A DNA stretch of 50,254 nt from Scopulibacillus darangshiensis (GTDB taxonomy: Bacteria > Bacillota > Bacilli > Bacillales > Sporolactobacillaceae). Made by a program: the position numbers and the translations under genes. Position 1 is the stretch's first letter. Every line of letters starts with the position of its first letter. Location: positions 1-50,254 of the forward strand of contig NZ_SLXK01000031.1 of the NCBI RefSeq assembly GCF_004341035.1, written 5' to 3'. Positions 16,787-25,018 of this stretch are shown in pieces. A model generated the notes under the pieces. The model saw nothing but the letters and a program-made list of their open reading frames with translations. It ran no database searches and was not told the DNA's origin.

Positions 16787-17122
16787 ATGAAGACGCTTCG
16801 CATAAAAAAGCATCCTATTCTAGGTCCGGACGATTTCCGCAATACTGTGGCGTTCACTTATAACGGGAAAACGATAAATGCTTTAGAAGGTGATACACTT
16901 GCTGCGGCATTATTGGCTAATGGGATCCGCTCCCTCCGTGCCCATGAGGAAAGCGGATCACCTCGAAGTTTTTATTGCAATATCGGCCATTGCTTTGAAT
17001 GCAGGGTAACGGTCAACGGAAAAGAAGGTGTCAGGGCCTGTCTTACTCCTGTCAGTAGAGGGGTGGTCGTAGAGTCGGGCAAGAAGCTGCCCCTCCCTTT
17101 TAAGGACGGTGGTGAAAAATGA
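16787..17122 (+). CDS. small [2Fe-2S] ferredoxin-like subunit (gamma-type) of the dehydrogenase
   Basis: The 111-residue protein is of the Fer2_4 type found in HcnA, sarcosine oxidase-like and LhpE subunits. The cluster ligands are in FYCNIGHCFECRV and RACLTPV, and a beta-grasp start is visible in VAFTYNGKTINALEGDTLAA. ATG at 16787 is chosen because GGGAGGTGAG ends six bases before it; a TTG one codon earlier is possible. Its stop overlaps the next gene's ATG (ATGA). It is an electron-transfer subunit of the D-hydroxyproline dehydrogenase complex. Confidence 0.88.
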   Translation: MKTLRIKKHPILGPDDFRNTVAFTYNGKTINALEGDTLAAALLANGIRSLRAHEESGSPRSFYCNIGHCFECRVTVNGKEGVRACLTPVSRGVVVESGKKLPLPFKDGGEK

Positions 17123-18306
17123 TCGATTGTCTTATTGTCGGCGCCGGCCCGGCAGGACTTTCAGCTGCAATTGCCTGCGCTGAAAATGGACTAAGCACAA
17201 TGGTTCTGGATGAATTTATGAAGCCCGGCGGCCGGCTACTAGGACAGCTTCATGAAGAACCAAACGGTATTTGGTGGAATGGCATTGATGAGGCAGAAAA
17301 GCTTTATCAAAGAGCAAAAGCACTGTCGATTTCTTTCCATTTAGAAACAAGTGTATGCCATTTGGAAAAGGTTGATGGAAAGTATTGGACACTTCATACC
17401 GATAAAGGAAAGTTCAGCGGTAAAAATCTTCTGATTGCCACCGGCGCGGCTGAACAAAGCCTTCCCATCCCTGGGTGGACTCTGCCTGGGGTCATGTCTA
17501 TAGGAGCCGCCCAAGTCATGGCTAACGTCCATCGTGTCAAGCCAGGCCATCGGGGTATTGTGATCGGTGTCAATGTCCTTTCGGCAGCCATCGCGCGTGA
17601 ATTGCTATTGGCAGGGGTTAACCTCGAAGGCATCGTCCTTCCCCCTCGTTATCTGCTAACAAAAGGACAAAGTGAACCGAAGGATGTTTTCCAGTCCCTT
17701 CTGCATATGGTCCATCTTGCCCCGTCACATCTAATGAAAATTGGCGGGAAAATGGCGCTGAAGTCATCCTTCATTAGAAAAATGGCAGTGGGAACTTACC
17801 CTAAAAAAGGCTTTAAAGTATGGGGGATGCCAATCAAGCTGAAACAAACTGTAACCGAAATTATTGGCAAGGAAAATGTTGAAGGGGTTAAAGTGGCTTC
17901 AGTCGATTCATCCGGAAACATCATCGAAGGAAGTGAAGAGATACTTCCTGTCGATTTTGTTTGCATATCAGGCGGACTCTATCCGCTCGCTGAATTGGTC
18001 AGCTTAGCCGGCTGCCCTTTTAAATATATCCCTTCCCTCGGCGGCCATGTTCCGGTTCATGATCATAACATGCAAACACCTGTGGAAGGTCTATATGTTG
18101 CAGGTAATGTGACGGGAATCGAAAGCGCTAAAGTGGCGATGGCTCAAGGTCATCTCGCAGGGCTTTCCATTTCATCTCAGAAAAATAAAGTTTCCGATGG
18201 TGAGGCGCTTCAAAATGCGAGAGAAAGTGTTGTATCCACTAGGACAAACGCGCTGATTCATTTCCATCCAGATATTTTGGATGGCCGCAGAAGATTGTAT
18301 GGTTAA
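17119..18306 (+). CDS. FAD/NAD(P)-dependent alpha subunit of the D-hydroxyproline dehydrogenase
   Basis: This 395-residue pyridine-nucleotide-disulfide-oxidoreductase-like protein has the FAD motif DCLIVGAGPAGLSAAIA at its start, a second nucleotide region near residues 145-165 (GHRGIVIGVNVLSAAIA) and the late FAD contact GLYVAGNVTGIESAKVA. It corresponds to the alpha subunits of HcnB, OoxA and LhpF, but lacks their C-terminal Bfd domain, which is supplied by 16517-16783. It is coupled to the ferredoxin by a 4-base overlap. It should work with the beta subunit encoded at 10404-11573 on the other strand. Confidence 0.87.
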   Translation: MIDCLIVGAGPAGLSAAIACAENGLSTMVLDEFMKPGGRLLGQLHEEPNGIWWNGIDEAEKLYQRAKALSISFHLETSVCHLEKVDGKYWTLHTDKGKFSGKNLLIATGAAEQSLPIPGWTLPGVMSIGAAQVMANVHRVKPGHRGIVIGVNVLSAAIARELLLAGVNLEGIVLPPRYLLTKGQSEPKDVFQSLLHMVHLAPSHLMKIGGKMALKSSFIRKMAVGTYPKKGFKVWGMPIKLKQTVTEIIGKENVEGVKVASVDSSGNIIEGSEEILPVDFVCISGGLYPLAELVSLAGCPFKYIPSLGGHVPVHDHNMQTPVEGLYVAGNVTGIESAKVAMAQGHLAGLSISSQKNKVSDGEALQNARESVVSTRTNALIHFHPDILDGRRRLYG

Positions 18307-18319
18307 CTAAGATAGCAAT

Positions 18320-18335
18320 TGGCATCATTTTTGCA
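18320..18335 (+). promoter_or_regulatory. sigma-54 promoter of the deaminase and aldehyde dehydrogenase
   Basis: TGGCAT-CATTT-TTGCA matches the -24/-12 consensus and ends 42 bases before the deaminase start. It lies only 13 bases after the alpha-subunit stop codon. Confidence 0.83.
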
Positions 18336-18377
18336 ATGTGAAAAAAGAAATAAAATTTAAAGGAGTGTCGTATTTCT

Positions 18378-19259
18378 ATGGCGAAATTTGATGGTGTCTA
18401 TGTAGCTTTGGTCACACCAATGACTGAAACCTTTGATGTTGATTATAAAAGGCTGCATGACATAAGCAGATGGCTGATTAGCGAAGGTGTCAATGGACTT
18501 ATTCCCGGTGGATCACTCGGTGAATACGCTGCTCTATCCAACAGGGAGCGGGCAAAGGTTGTGGAAACGGTAATAAGTGCTTCCCAAAATAACGTTCCGG
18601 TTGTTGTGGGAACTGGCGCACCCTCAACAAATGATGTCTTATCCTGGGCGGAACATGCCAAGGAAAAAGGTGCGGAAGGCCTCATGGCTCTCCCTCCTAT
18701 CAATTATAATCCCCTCGAAAATGAAGTGATCGCCCATTATCAGGCATTAAATACGGTTGGGCTGCCGATCATTGCCTACAACAACCCTAGAGACTATGCG
18801 ACAGATCTGACACCGGAATTACTCGCCAAAATCGCTGCTTTTGATCATGTCGTTGGCGTGAAGGAATTCAGCGGTGATGTCCGCCGTGTTCACGATATTT
18901 TGGAAAAAACAGATCTTGAGGTCATGATCGGCGTCGATGACTTGGCAATGGAGGGCTCTCTTGCCGGTGCAACCGGCTGGATATCCGGCGTCCCTAATGC
19001 TCTGCCAAACGAAGGGGTAAAATTGTTCCAGCTTGCAAGAGAAGGCCGAATCGAAGAAGCACTTCCACTTTACCGCAAGCTTCTTCCGCTCTTTCATTAC
19101 GATGCGGAACCGCAGCTCGTACAGGCTATTAAATATATGATGTCGCTTGCGGGACAAGATGCCGGGCCAACACGGCCGCCGCGGCTTCCTTTAACCGATG
19201 AAGCATACGGCCGTATTAAGGATGCCTATCTTCATGCTAAACAGCCTGCATTAAATTAA
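18378..19259 (+). CDS. DapA-family lyase, probable 1-pyrroline-4-hydroxy-2-carboxylate deaminase
   Basis: This 293-residue TIM-barrel enzyme is of the dihydrodipicolinate synthase/N-acetylneuraminate lyase family. The catalytic Tyr is in IIAYNNPRDY and the Schiff-base Lys in VGVKEFSGD; the N-terminal GGSLGEYAALS loop is typical. Two DapA functions are possible by family alone. Between a D-hydroxyproline dehydrogenase and an aldehyde dehydrogenase the fitting role is deamination of 1-pyrroline-4-hydroxy-2-carboxylate to 2-oxoglutarate semialdehyde. The ribosome site is AAAGGAGTGTCG. The next gene starts about 28 bases on, with no promoter between. Confidence 0.87.
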   Translation: MAKFDGVYVALVTPMTETFDVDYKRLHDISRWLISEGVNGLIPGGSLGEYAALSNRERAKVVETVISASQNNVPVVVGTGAPSTNDVLSWAEHAKEKGAEGLMALPPINYNPLENEVIAHYQALNTVGLPIIAYNNPRDYATDLTPELLAKIAAFDHVVGVKEFSGDVRRVHDILEKTDLEVMIGVDDLAMEGSLAGATGWISGVPNALPNEGVKLFQLAREGRIEEALPLYRKLLPLFHYDAEPQLVQAIKYMMSLAGQDAGPTRPPRLPLTDEAYGRIKDAYLHAKQPALN

Positions 19260-19287
19260 TATCAATATTTTTGTGGGAGGGAAAATG

Positions 19288-20745
19288 ATGTCGCAAAACT
19301 ATACTATAAACCACGTTCAATCTGGTAATTACATTAACGGTGAATGGGTGCAAGGCAAAGGGGAAAGCTTTTCTGTTAAAAACCCCTCCGATCTATCTGA
19401 AACAATCGGTGACGTTGCTTTCTCTACTGTCGATCAGGTGAAAGATGCGGAGGAAGCAGCGAGAGGCGCCTTAAACTCATGGAAGAATCTTACCGGCAGC
19501 GCACGCGGTCAATATCTCTATAAGATGGCCGCTGCCTTAGAAGAAAATCTTCAGACACTTGCAACCCTTGCCAGCAAAGAAATGGGCAAGCCGATCAGTG
19601 AAATGAAAGGTGAAGTTACGAGAGGCATCCAGTTGTTAAACTATTACGCCTCCGAGGGTGTCCGTTCAGAAGGAGATGTTATCCCTTCTGCTTCGGAGAA
19701 GGTTTTGCAATACACGAAAAAGGTTCCTTTGGGCGTTGTCGCCCTGATAACACCGTGGAATTTCCCAGTTGCCATCCCCATTTGGAAACTCGCTCCCGCA
19801 TTAATTTGCGGCAATACAATTATATGGAAGCCTGCGGAAAACAATGCCTTAATCTCATCTAAGTTATGTGAGGTCTTTGAAAAAGCCGGCCTTCCGAACG
19901 GTGTACTTAACATGGTGATTGGCAGCGGCAAAGAAGCTGGCGCTTATTTGACGGAAAAGGCAAAGATTAATGGGCTGTCATTTACGGGATCAACTGCCAC
20001 AGGTTCAACAATCGCCGCAGCCTGTGCCCAAAGAAACATTAAATTCCAAACGGAAATGGGCGGCAAGAATGCGGCTATTGTATTAAATGATGCTGACCTG
20101 AAAAAAAGCATTCCGCCAATTGTCAGCGGCGCTTTCCGCTCCGCCGGGCAAAAATGTACCGCTACGAGCCGAATCATTGTCGAGGAAGGGATTTACGATC
20201 AATTTATTGCTGAGCTAAAAGAAGAAATGACGGATGTCAAACTCGGGCCAGCCCTGGCAGAAGAATCCTACCTCGGCCCCGTTGCTTCGAAAGATCAATA
20301 TGAAAAGGTTCAAGGATATGTCGATCTGGCACATAAAGAGGCAGAAGTGATTTTTGAAAACCAAGATAAAATAGCAAGTGATGGCTATTACATCCATCCA
20401 TTGATCGTTACCGGGATTGAAAGTGATCACCCTCTTTTTAAAGAAGAGATCTTCGGTCCCGTCGCCGTTGTAATTAAGGTTAAGAACTATGATGAAGCGG
20501 TTGCCTTGCTCAATGATACAGAATATGGGCTCTCAGCCTCTATCTTTACGAATGATTTAAATAAAGCCCACCGGTTCTTAGACGATGCAGATATCGGCAT
20601 GGTCCGCGTCAACTTAGAGACAGCCGGTGTGGAATACCAAGCACCGTTCGGCGGCATGAAGCAATCCAGTTCCCATACCCGTGAACAAGGCCAAGCCGCT
20701 CTTGACTTTTATACAAGCACAAAGACCTGTGCCGTTCATTATTAG
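19288..20745 (+). CDS. aldehyde dehydrogenase, probable 2,5-dioxovalerate (2-oxoglutarate semialdehyde) dehydrogenase
   Basis: This is a full-length NAD(P)-dependent aldehyde dehydrogenase of 485 residues. It shows ITPWNFPVAIPIWK, the general base Glu in FQTEMGGKNA, the catalytic Cys in SAGQKCTATSR and the late EIFGPVAVV motif. GGGAGGG at 19275-19281 fits the second of two adjacent ATG codons (19288) better than the first (19285). It would oxidise 2-oxoglutarate semialdehyde to 2-oxoglutarate, the last step of the island's pathway and the entry to the citric acid cycle. Confidence 0.88.
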   Translation: MSQNYTINHVQSGNYINGEWVQGKGESFSVKNPSDLSETIGDVAFSTVDQVKDAEEAARGALNSWKNLTGSARGQYLYKMAAALEENLQTLATLASKEMGKPISEMKGEVTRGIQLLNYYASEGVRSEGDVIPSASEKVLQYTKKVPLGVVALITPWNFPVAIPIWKLAPALICGNTIIWKPAENNALISSKLCEVFEKAGLPNGVLNMVIGSGKEAGAYLTEKAKINGLSFTGSTATGSTIAAACAQRNIKFQTEMGGKNAAIVLNDADLKKSIPPIVSGAFRSAGQKCTATSRIIVEEGIYDQFIAELKEEMTDVKLGPALAEESYLGPVASKDQYEKVQGYVDLAHKEAEVIFENQDKIASDGYYIHPLIVTGIESDHPLFKEEIFGPVAVVIKVKNYDEAVALLNDTEYGLSASIFTNDLNKAHRFLDDADIGMVRVNLETAGVEYQAPFGGMKQSSSHTREQGQAALDFYTSTKTCAVHY

Positions 20746-20757
20746 TGATAAAGAAAA

Positions 20758-20774
20758 CTTGGCTTATCGCCAAG
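20758..20774 (+). terminator. weak hairpin after the aldehyde dehydrogenase gene
   Basis: A 6-bp stem (CTTGGC with GCCAAG, loop TTATC) follows the stop codon by 13 bases. The T tract is poor, so this may be a stability hairpin or a partial terminator. Confidence 0.4.
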
Positions 20775-20863
20775 CTTTAATGGCGAAATCCTTAGTTGCA
20801 CTTATACTTTATTCCGCTTTTTTGCTTTAGCGAACTTAAACATTCTTAAAGTATAAATAATAA

Positions 20864-20905
20864 GGGATATCCAAAAAGCCTGGTTTCTGACTTTTTGGAT
20901 ATCCC
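20864..20905. terminator. terminator between island and aminotransferase
   Basis: A 15-bp perfect stem (GGGATATCCAAAAAG at 20864-20878 with its complement at 20891-20905) has a 12-base loop. It lies five bases past the stop of the leftward aminotransferase and probably acts on both strands. Confidence 0.8.
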
Positions 20906-20909
20906 CCTT

Positions 20910-22091
20910 TCACATTAAAAGATTCCCCAATATTCTAATTCCCTTAACAATATCGTTTTTATCAGCATAACTAAAAGAAAGACGAAGATACTCATTTCCA
21001 TGTTTTTGATTCAAGAAGAAATGTTTACCCGGAACAAATGATACACCCGCAGATAATGCTCGATTCAACAAAAGAGAGGTATCGACGCCTCGGATTTTGA
21101 TCCATACAAAGTAACCGCCCTTCGGTACAAACCAGGAAACATACTCGGGAAGGAACTTTTCCATTGCAGAGATCAATACATCACATTTATCATGGTAAGT
21201 ATTTCTCAATAATTTAAGCCGTTCCTCATAATTTGTTTTATCTAGGAAAACAGCCATAGTGGCCTGAGTAAATGAAGGGTTTAAGTCTTTCTTAAACCAG
21301 GAACAAGCGGTAATGAATTCTCTTGCACCTGCTACCCATCCAATTCGCATTCCGGGTGCTACTGTCTTTGATAGTGAACCAATATGTATGACTGGTCCAT
21401 CATTATCTATTGCTTTAAGCGGCAGTGGACTCTTTTCAAAACCTAATTCCCCATAAGCATCATCCTCTAATATAAGAAAGTTATATTTGACAGCAAGATC
21501 TAATACATGTTGCCTGCGCTCCGCAGACATGGTTGTCCCTGTAGGATTATGGAAAGTTGGAATGGTATATAGAAGCCTTGGAAGTGCGAGCCCTTTACCT
21601 CTTCTTTCTTCTAGCACTCTTTCTAATTGATCCGTTTGGAGGCCGTGCTGATCTATTGGAATACTAATAAAACGTTGAGTATAATTTTTGAAAATTTCTA
21701 AGGCCTCCATATAAGTGGGAGACTCAACAATAACAAATGTTTCATCGTCAAGCAAAACCCGAGCAATCAAATCAATAGCCTGACAAGCGCCAGATGTCAT
21801 CAGGAGTTCTTCTCCCGATACATGAATATCGCGCTCTGCTAATTTTTTTAGGATTTTTTCCTTTAACTTTGCAATTTTCGGACTCCCAAGATAATGAAGA
21901 GGCAAATCATGTTCCTCTTCAAGAAGATTAACTACCGCTGCCTTTAGTTCCTCCGTGGGAATGAGAGCTGGTGCAGGGTAGCCAGAACTTAGGCGAATAC
22001 ACTTATCAGGGAGGTTTGGCATCCACATACCCGGTGGTTCATTTTTTAGTGCTGCTTTTATTTTTCGAGGAAAAAATGAATCAACGATCAC
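20910..22091 (-). CDS. PLP-dependent class I/II aminotransferase
   Basis: The 393-residue fold-type I aminotransferase carries the PLP Lys in HIGSLSKTVAPGMRIGW, the Asp/Tyr in LEDDAYGELGF and NPTG in FHNPTGTTMS. The C-terminal PKGGYFVWI and LRLSFSY segments are typical of the 2-aminoadipate/LysN-like and MocR-related group, but no winged-helix DNA-binding domain is present, so it is an enzyme and not a MocR regulator. I prefer the GTG start at 22091, eight bases after AAAGGTG; the open frame reaches 22124. Substrate unknown. It could transaminate products of neighbouring amino-acid breakdown, but no shared promoter supports that. Confidence 0.82.
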   Translation of the reverse strand: MIVDSFFPRKIKAALKNEPPGMWMPNLPDKCIRLSSGYPAPALIPTEELKAAVVNLLEEEHDLPLHYLGSPKIAKLKEKILKKLAERDIHVSGEELLMTSGACQAIDLIARVLLDDETFVIVESPTYMEALEIFKNYTQRFISIPIDQHGLQTDQLERVLEERRGKGLALPRLLYTIPTFHNPTGTTMSAERRQHVLDLAVKYNFLILEDDAYGELGFEKSPLPLKAIDNDGPVIHIGSLSKTVAPGMRIGWVAGAREFITACSWFKKDLNPSFTQATMAVFLDKTNYEERLKLLRNTYHDKCDVLISAMEKFLPEYVSWFVPKGGYFVWIKIRGVDTSLLLNRALSAGVSFVPGKHFFLNQKHGNEYLRLSFSYADKNDIVKGIRILGNLLM

Positions 22092-22217
22092 TTCTACCAC
22101 ACCTTTCTTTTTAGCGTTGAACAATTATTTTATAGATTATAATTTTCAGTGTAAAGAGAAATAGCCAATAATGAAAGTTTCCAAACGTCATTCATTTTAA
22201 GAAAAGCCCCTCTTCCG

Positions 22218-22239
22218 TTATACTAGTATAAGATATAAT
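22218..22239 (+). promoter_or_regulatory. promoter -10 with adjoining 14-bp palindrome before topB
   Basis: A perfect -10 box TATAAT (22234-22239) lies about 27 bases before the topB start. Just upstream is the exact palindrome TTATACTAGTATAA (22218-22231), which occupies the spacer. The -35 box is weak. The palindrome could be an operator or just AT-rich promoter structure. Confidence 0.5.
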
Positions 22240-22265
22240 GGTTCAAGCCTTGAAAGGAGTTCTTT

Positions 22266-24356
22266 ATGAAATCATTAGTACTCGCTGAAAAGCCGAGCGT
22301 TGCCCGCGATCTTGCGCGCGTCCTTGGCTGTAAAGATAAAAAGAAAAGCTATATTGAAGGGCCTGGGTATATTGTGACATGGGCGCTTGGGCATCTTGTT
22401 GAATTGAAAATGCCTGAGGACTACGAAAAAAGATATAAAACATGGAAGATGGAGGATTTGCCGATCATTCCGAATCGGATGGGACTAAAAACGATTAGGC
22501 AAACAAGCCACCAATACCGCGCCATTGAACAGCTGGCTAAAAGAAAAGATTTGAAGGATCTTATTATAGCGACTGATGCCGGCCGTGAAGGAGAACTCGT
22601 GGCAAGATGGATCATCGAACGGCTGCATTGGAAAAAGCCTCTGAAACGACTCTGGATATCCTCGCAAACCGACCGGGCGATCCGCGATGGGTTTAAACAG
22701 TTGAAACCGGCGAAGCAGTATGACAATCTCTATCAGTCTGCTGTATGCCGCGCCGAAGCTGATTGGCTGATCGGCCTGAATGTGACCCGTGCGCTGACAA
22801 CGAAATATAATGATCCGCTATCAGCCGGGCGGGTGCAAACCCCGACGCTCTCAATGATTCTCGATCGGGAGAAAGACATTCAGGGCTTCAAACCACAGGA
22901 ATATTGGACGATACAAGCAGCCATTGGACCGCTCACCGCAAGCTGGGAAAAGAACGGAGAAAAGCGGCTATTTGATCAGAACAAAGCTGAGTCGATTCAG
23001 GACAAAACAAGTGGAAAATCAGCGGTGATTCGAGATATTAAAAGACAAGAAAAATCGGAACCGCAGCCTCTTCCCTATGATTTAACCGAACTGCAGCGGG
23101 ATGCTAACCGCCGCTTTGGCTTTTCGGCAAAGCAAACGTTAAATGTACTGCAGCGGCTATACGAACAGCACAAGCTTGTCACATATCCCAGAACAGATTC
23201 CCGTTATTTAACCAAGGATATGGAAGCCACAATGAAAGATCGCTTGAAGGCCATCTCCTCTGTATATAAGAAAGAAACACAGCCGATTTTAAAACAGCAC
23301 GGCAAAGTGGCGGCCAAAAGGATCTTTAATGACGCCAAGGTGACGGACCATCACGCGATCATACCTACGGATCAATCTCTTTTCATGGGAGATTTATCGG
23401 CTGATGAACGAAAGCTTTACGATCTTATAGCGACACGTTTCCTAACACTCTTCTATCCTCCGTATAAATATGAATCGATTCATGCGGTTTTTGATGTTGA
23501 AGGAGAAACATTTACAGCAAAAGAAACAGCTGTGATCGATAAAGGTTTCAAAGCTGTTACAGGAAAAGATGATGAAAAGGTGGCGGGTCACCATCTCGCA
23601 AAATTGAAAAATGGCCAGACGTTATCTACTAAGGACGTTAATATCGCGTCAAAAATGACGGAACCGCAGCAAAGGTACTCTGAAGCTGATTTGCTAACGC
23701 GTATGGAAAAGTATGGGCTCGGCACACCGGCAACCAGGGCTGACGTCATCGAGCGCTTGCTTAGCGGTCAAGTCGTTGAACGAAAGAACGCCAGACTTTA
23801 CCCAACACCTAAAGGGAAACAGCTGATCGACCTTGTGAATGATGAGCTGAAATCACCAAAGCTGACCGCCCGCTGGGAACATCAGCTGGAGGACATCGCA
23901 CATGGCAAAGGAAATGCCGGTGCCTTCTTAGCAAATATTCGCAAGCAAACAAAACAACTTGTTTCTGAGATTACATCAAGCAGCAAATCCTACAAGGCTC
24001 ATAATTTAACTGGGTCCAAATGTCCAGAATGCGGCGAGCTTATGAAGGAAATCAAAGGGAAAGACGGAAGAATTCTTGTCTGCTCGAGCCGTGAATGCGG
24101 ACATCGCAAACGGAAAGATCCGAAGCTATCAAACCGGCGCTGTCCGAAATGCCATAAACGAATGGAAATTCACAACGGCGAAGCTGGCGTCTACTTCCAA
24201 TGCCGTTCATGCAATGTTGTTGAAAAAGCCGATAAAAAGAAAAAAGCTGTTAACAAACGTGAGGAAAGACAGCTTATGAAAAAATACGGTCAACAAGAAT
24301 CAGTCGGCAACAGTATGGCCGATGCACTAAAAGCCGCACTTGAGGATAAAGAATAG
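22266..24356 (+). CDS. topB: DNA topoisomerase III
   Basis: This 696-residue type IA topoisomerase relaxes negatively supercoiled DNA and decatenates by single-strand passage. The Toprim domain starts at LVLAEKPSVARDLARVLG, with the acidic motif DAGREGELVARW. The core has NVTRALT, SAGRVQTPTLSMI and the active-site Tyr in VTYPRTDSRYL (about residue 307). Two C-terminal zinc-ribbon-like modules follow (CPECGEL...CSSREC and CPKCHKR...CRSC). Length and order match bacterial TopB. The ribosome site is AAAGGAGT. It is a stand-alone gene with its own promoter. Confidence 0.97.
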   Translation: MKSLVLAEKPSVARDLARVLGCKDKKKSYIEGPGYIVTWALGHLVELKMPEDYEKRYKTWKMEDLPIIPNRMGLKTIRQTSHQYRAIEQLAKRKDLKDLIIATDAGREGELVARWIIERLHWKKPLKRLWISSQTDRAIRDGFKQLKPAKQYDNLYQSAVCRAEADWLIGLNVTRALTTKYNDPLSAGRVQTPTLSMILDREKDIQGFKPQEYWTIQAAIGPLTASWEKNGEKRLFDQNKAESIQDKTSGKSAVIRDIKRQEKSEPQPLPYDLTELQRDANRRFGFSAKQTLNVLQRLYEQHKLVTYPRTDSRYLTKDMEATMKDRLKAISSVYKKETQPILKQHGKVAAKRIFNDAKVTDHHAIIPTDQSLFMGDLSADERKLYDLIATRFLTLFYPPYKYESIHAVFDVEGETFTAKETAVIDKGFKAVTGKDDEKVAGHHLAKLKNGQTLSTKDVNIASKMTEPQQRYSEADLLTRMEKYGLGTPATRADVIERLLSGQVVERKNARLYPTPKGKQLIDLVNDELKSPKLTARWEHQLEDIAHGKGNAGAFLANIRKQTKQLVSEITSSSKSYKAHNLTGSKCPECGELMKEIKGKDGRILVCSSRECGHRKRKDPKLSNRRCPKCHKRMEIHNGEAGVYFQCRSCNVVEKADKKKKAVNKREERQLMKKYGQQESVGNSMADALKAALEDKE

Positions 24357-24363
24357 CAATCAT

Positions 24364-24395
24364 CAAAGCCCCGGATAATGCTGTCCGGGGCTTTG
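24364..24395. terminator. bidirectional terminator between topB and the siroheme genes
   Basis: A 12-bp GC-rich stem (CAAAGCCCCGGA at 24364-24375 with TCCGGGGCTTTG at 24384-24395) is followed by ATTTATTTA on the plus strand. It lies three bases before the end of the leftward operon. Confidence 0.9.
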
Positions 24396-24397
24396 AT

Positions 24398-25018
24398 TTA
24401 TTTACTTCTACAAAATGCTTCGAAGTTCATCATGACTTCTTTCTGCCTGTCAGGTGAACGGTAGCCAGGTTGTAGAAGCTGTTTTAACAGCTGGTTTTTC
24501 CGGCTATTATGAAGACTTTTCAGTTTCAGCCTTTCACGGCACGCAAACAAAAAGTCCAGATAATCTTCATAATGCTCATCAAAGTTTCCCGCCAAGTCAT
24601 CCCGGATTTGCCGGGCAAGGAGCGGGCTTGCTCCAGCCGTCGATACCGTAATGGATAATCTTCCTTTATTGAATACAGCCGGAAGCTGGAAGTTGCCAAG
24701 ATCGGGCTGGTCACAGACGTTTATCAATTGATGCTCCTCGGCAATTTGAGCCGCTTTGCTGTTCACATTGGCATCATTGGTCGCGGCAATGACAATAAAT
24801 GCATCGCTAATATCCTCAGATTCAAAAACCCTTTGAACCCATTTTAACTTGCCATTGCCGCTAAGCGCCGCAAGCTGCTCTATAGCCTCCGGACTAATCA
24901 CAGTCACCAAGGCACCAGCATCTAAGAGAACCCTTATTTTGCGAAAAGCTACTCTTCCTCCGCCGATCACCACCGCTTTTTTCCCTCTTATATCAAGCAT
25001 GATAGGATAGCTGTTCAT
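24398..25018 (-). CDS. sirC: precorrin-2 dehydrogenase (siroheme synthesis, YlnF/SirC-like)
   Basis: This 206-residue protein has an N-terminal NAD-binding domain (MLDIRGKKAVVIGGGRVAFR) and the short C-terminal part of the Met8/SirC family (STAGASPLLARQIRDDL). It oxidises precorrin-2 to sirohydrochlorin, feeding siroheme, the cofactor of sulfite reductase. Three ATG codons are in tandem; GGAG spacing favours the third (25018). It is the last gene of the cysH operon and overlaps the ferrochelatase gene by about 26 bases. This is a single-function protein, not the CysG fusion. Confidence 0.92.
   Translation of the reverse strand: MNSYPIMLDIRGKKAVVIGGGRVAFRKIRVLLDAGALVTVISPEAIEQLAALSGNGKLKWVQRVFESEDISDAFIVIAATNDANVNSKAAQIAEEHQLINVCDQPDLGNFQLPAVFNKGRLSITVSTAGASPLLARQIRDDLAGNFDEHYEDYLDFLFACRERLKLKSLHNSRKNQLLKQLLQPGYRSPDRQKEVMMNFEAFCRSK

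Noticed and set aside
20910-22124. Aminotransferase as a MocR/GabR-type regulator
   Set aside because: There is no N-terminal GntR winged helix; the protein begins directly with the aminotransferase part.
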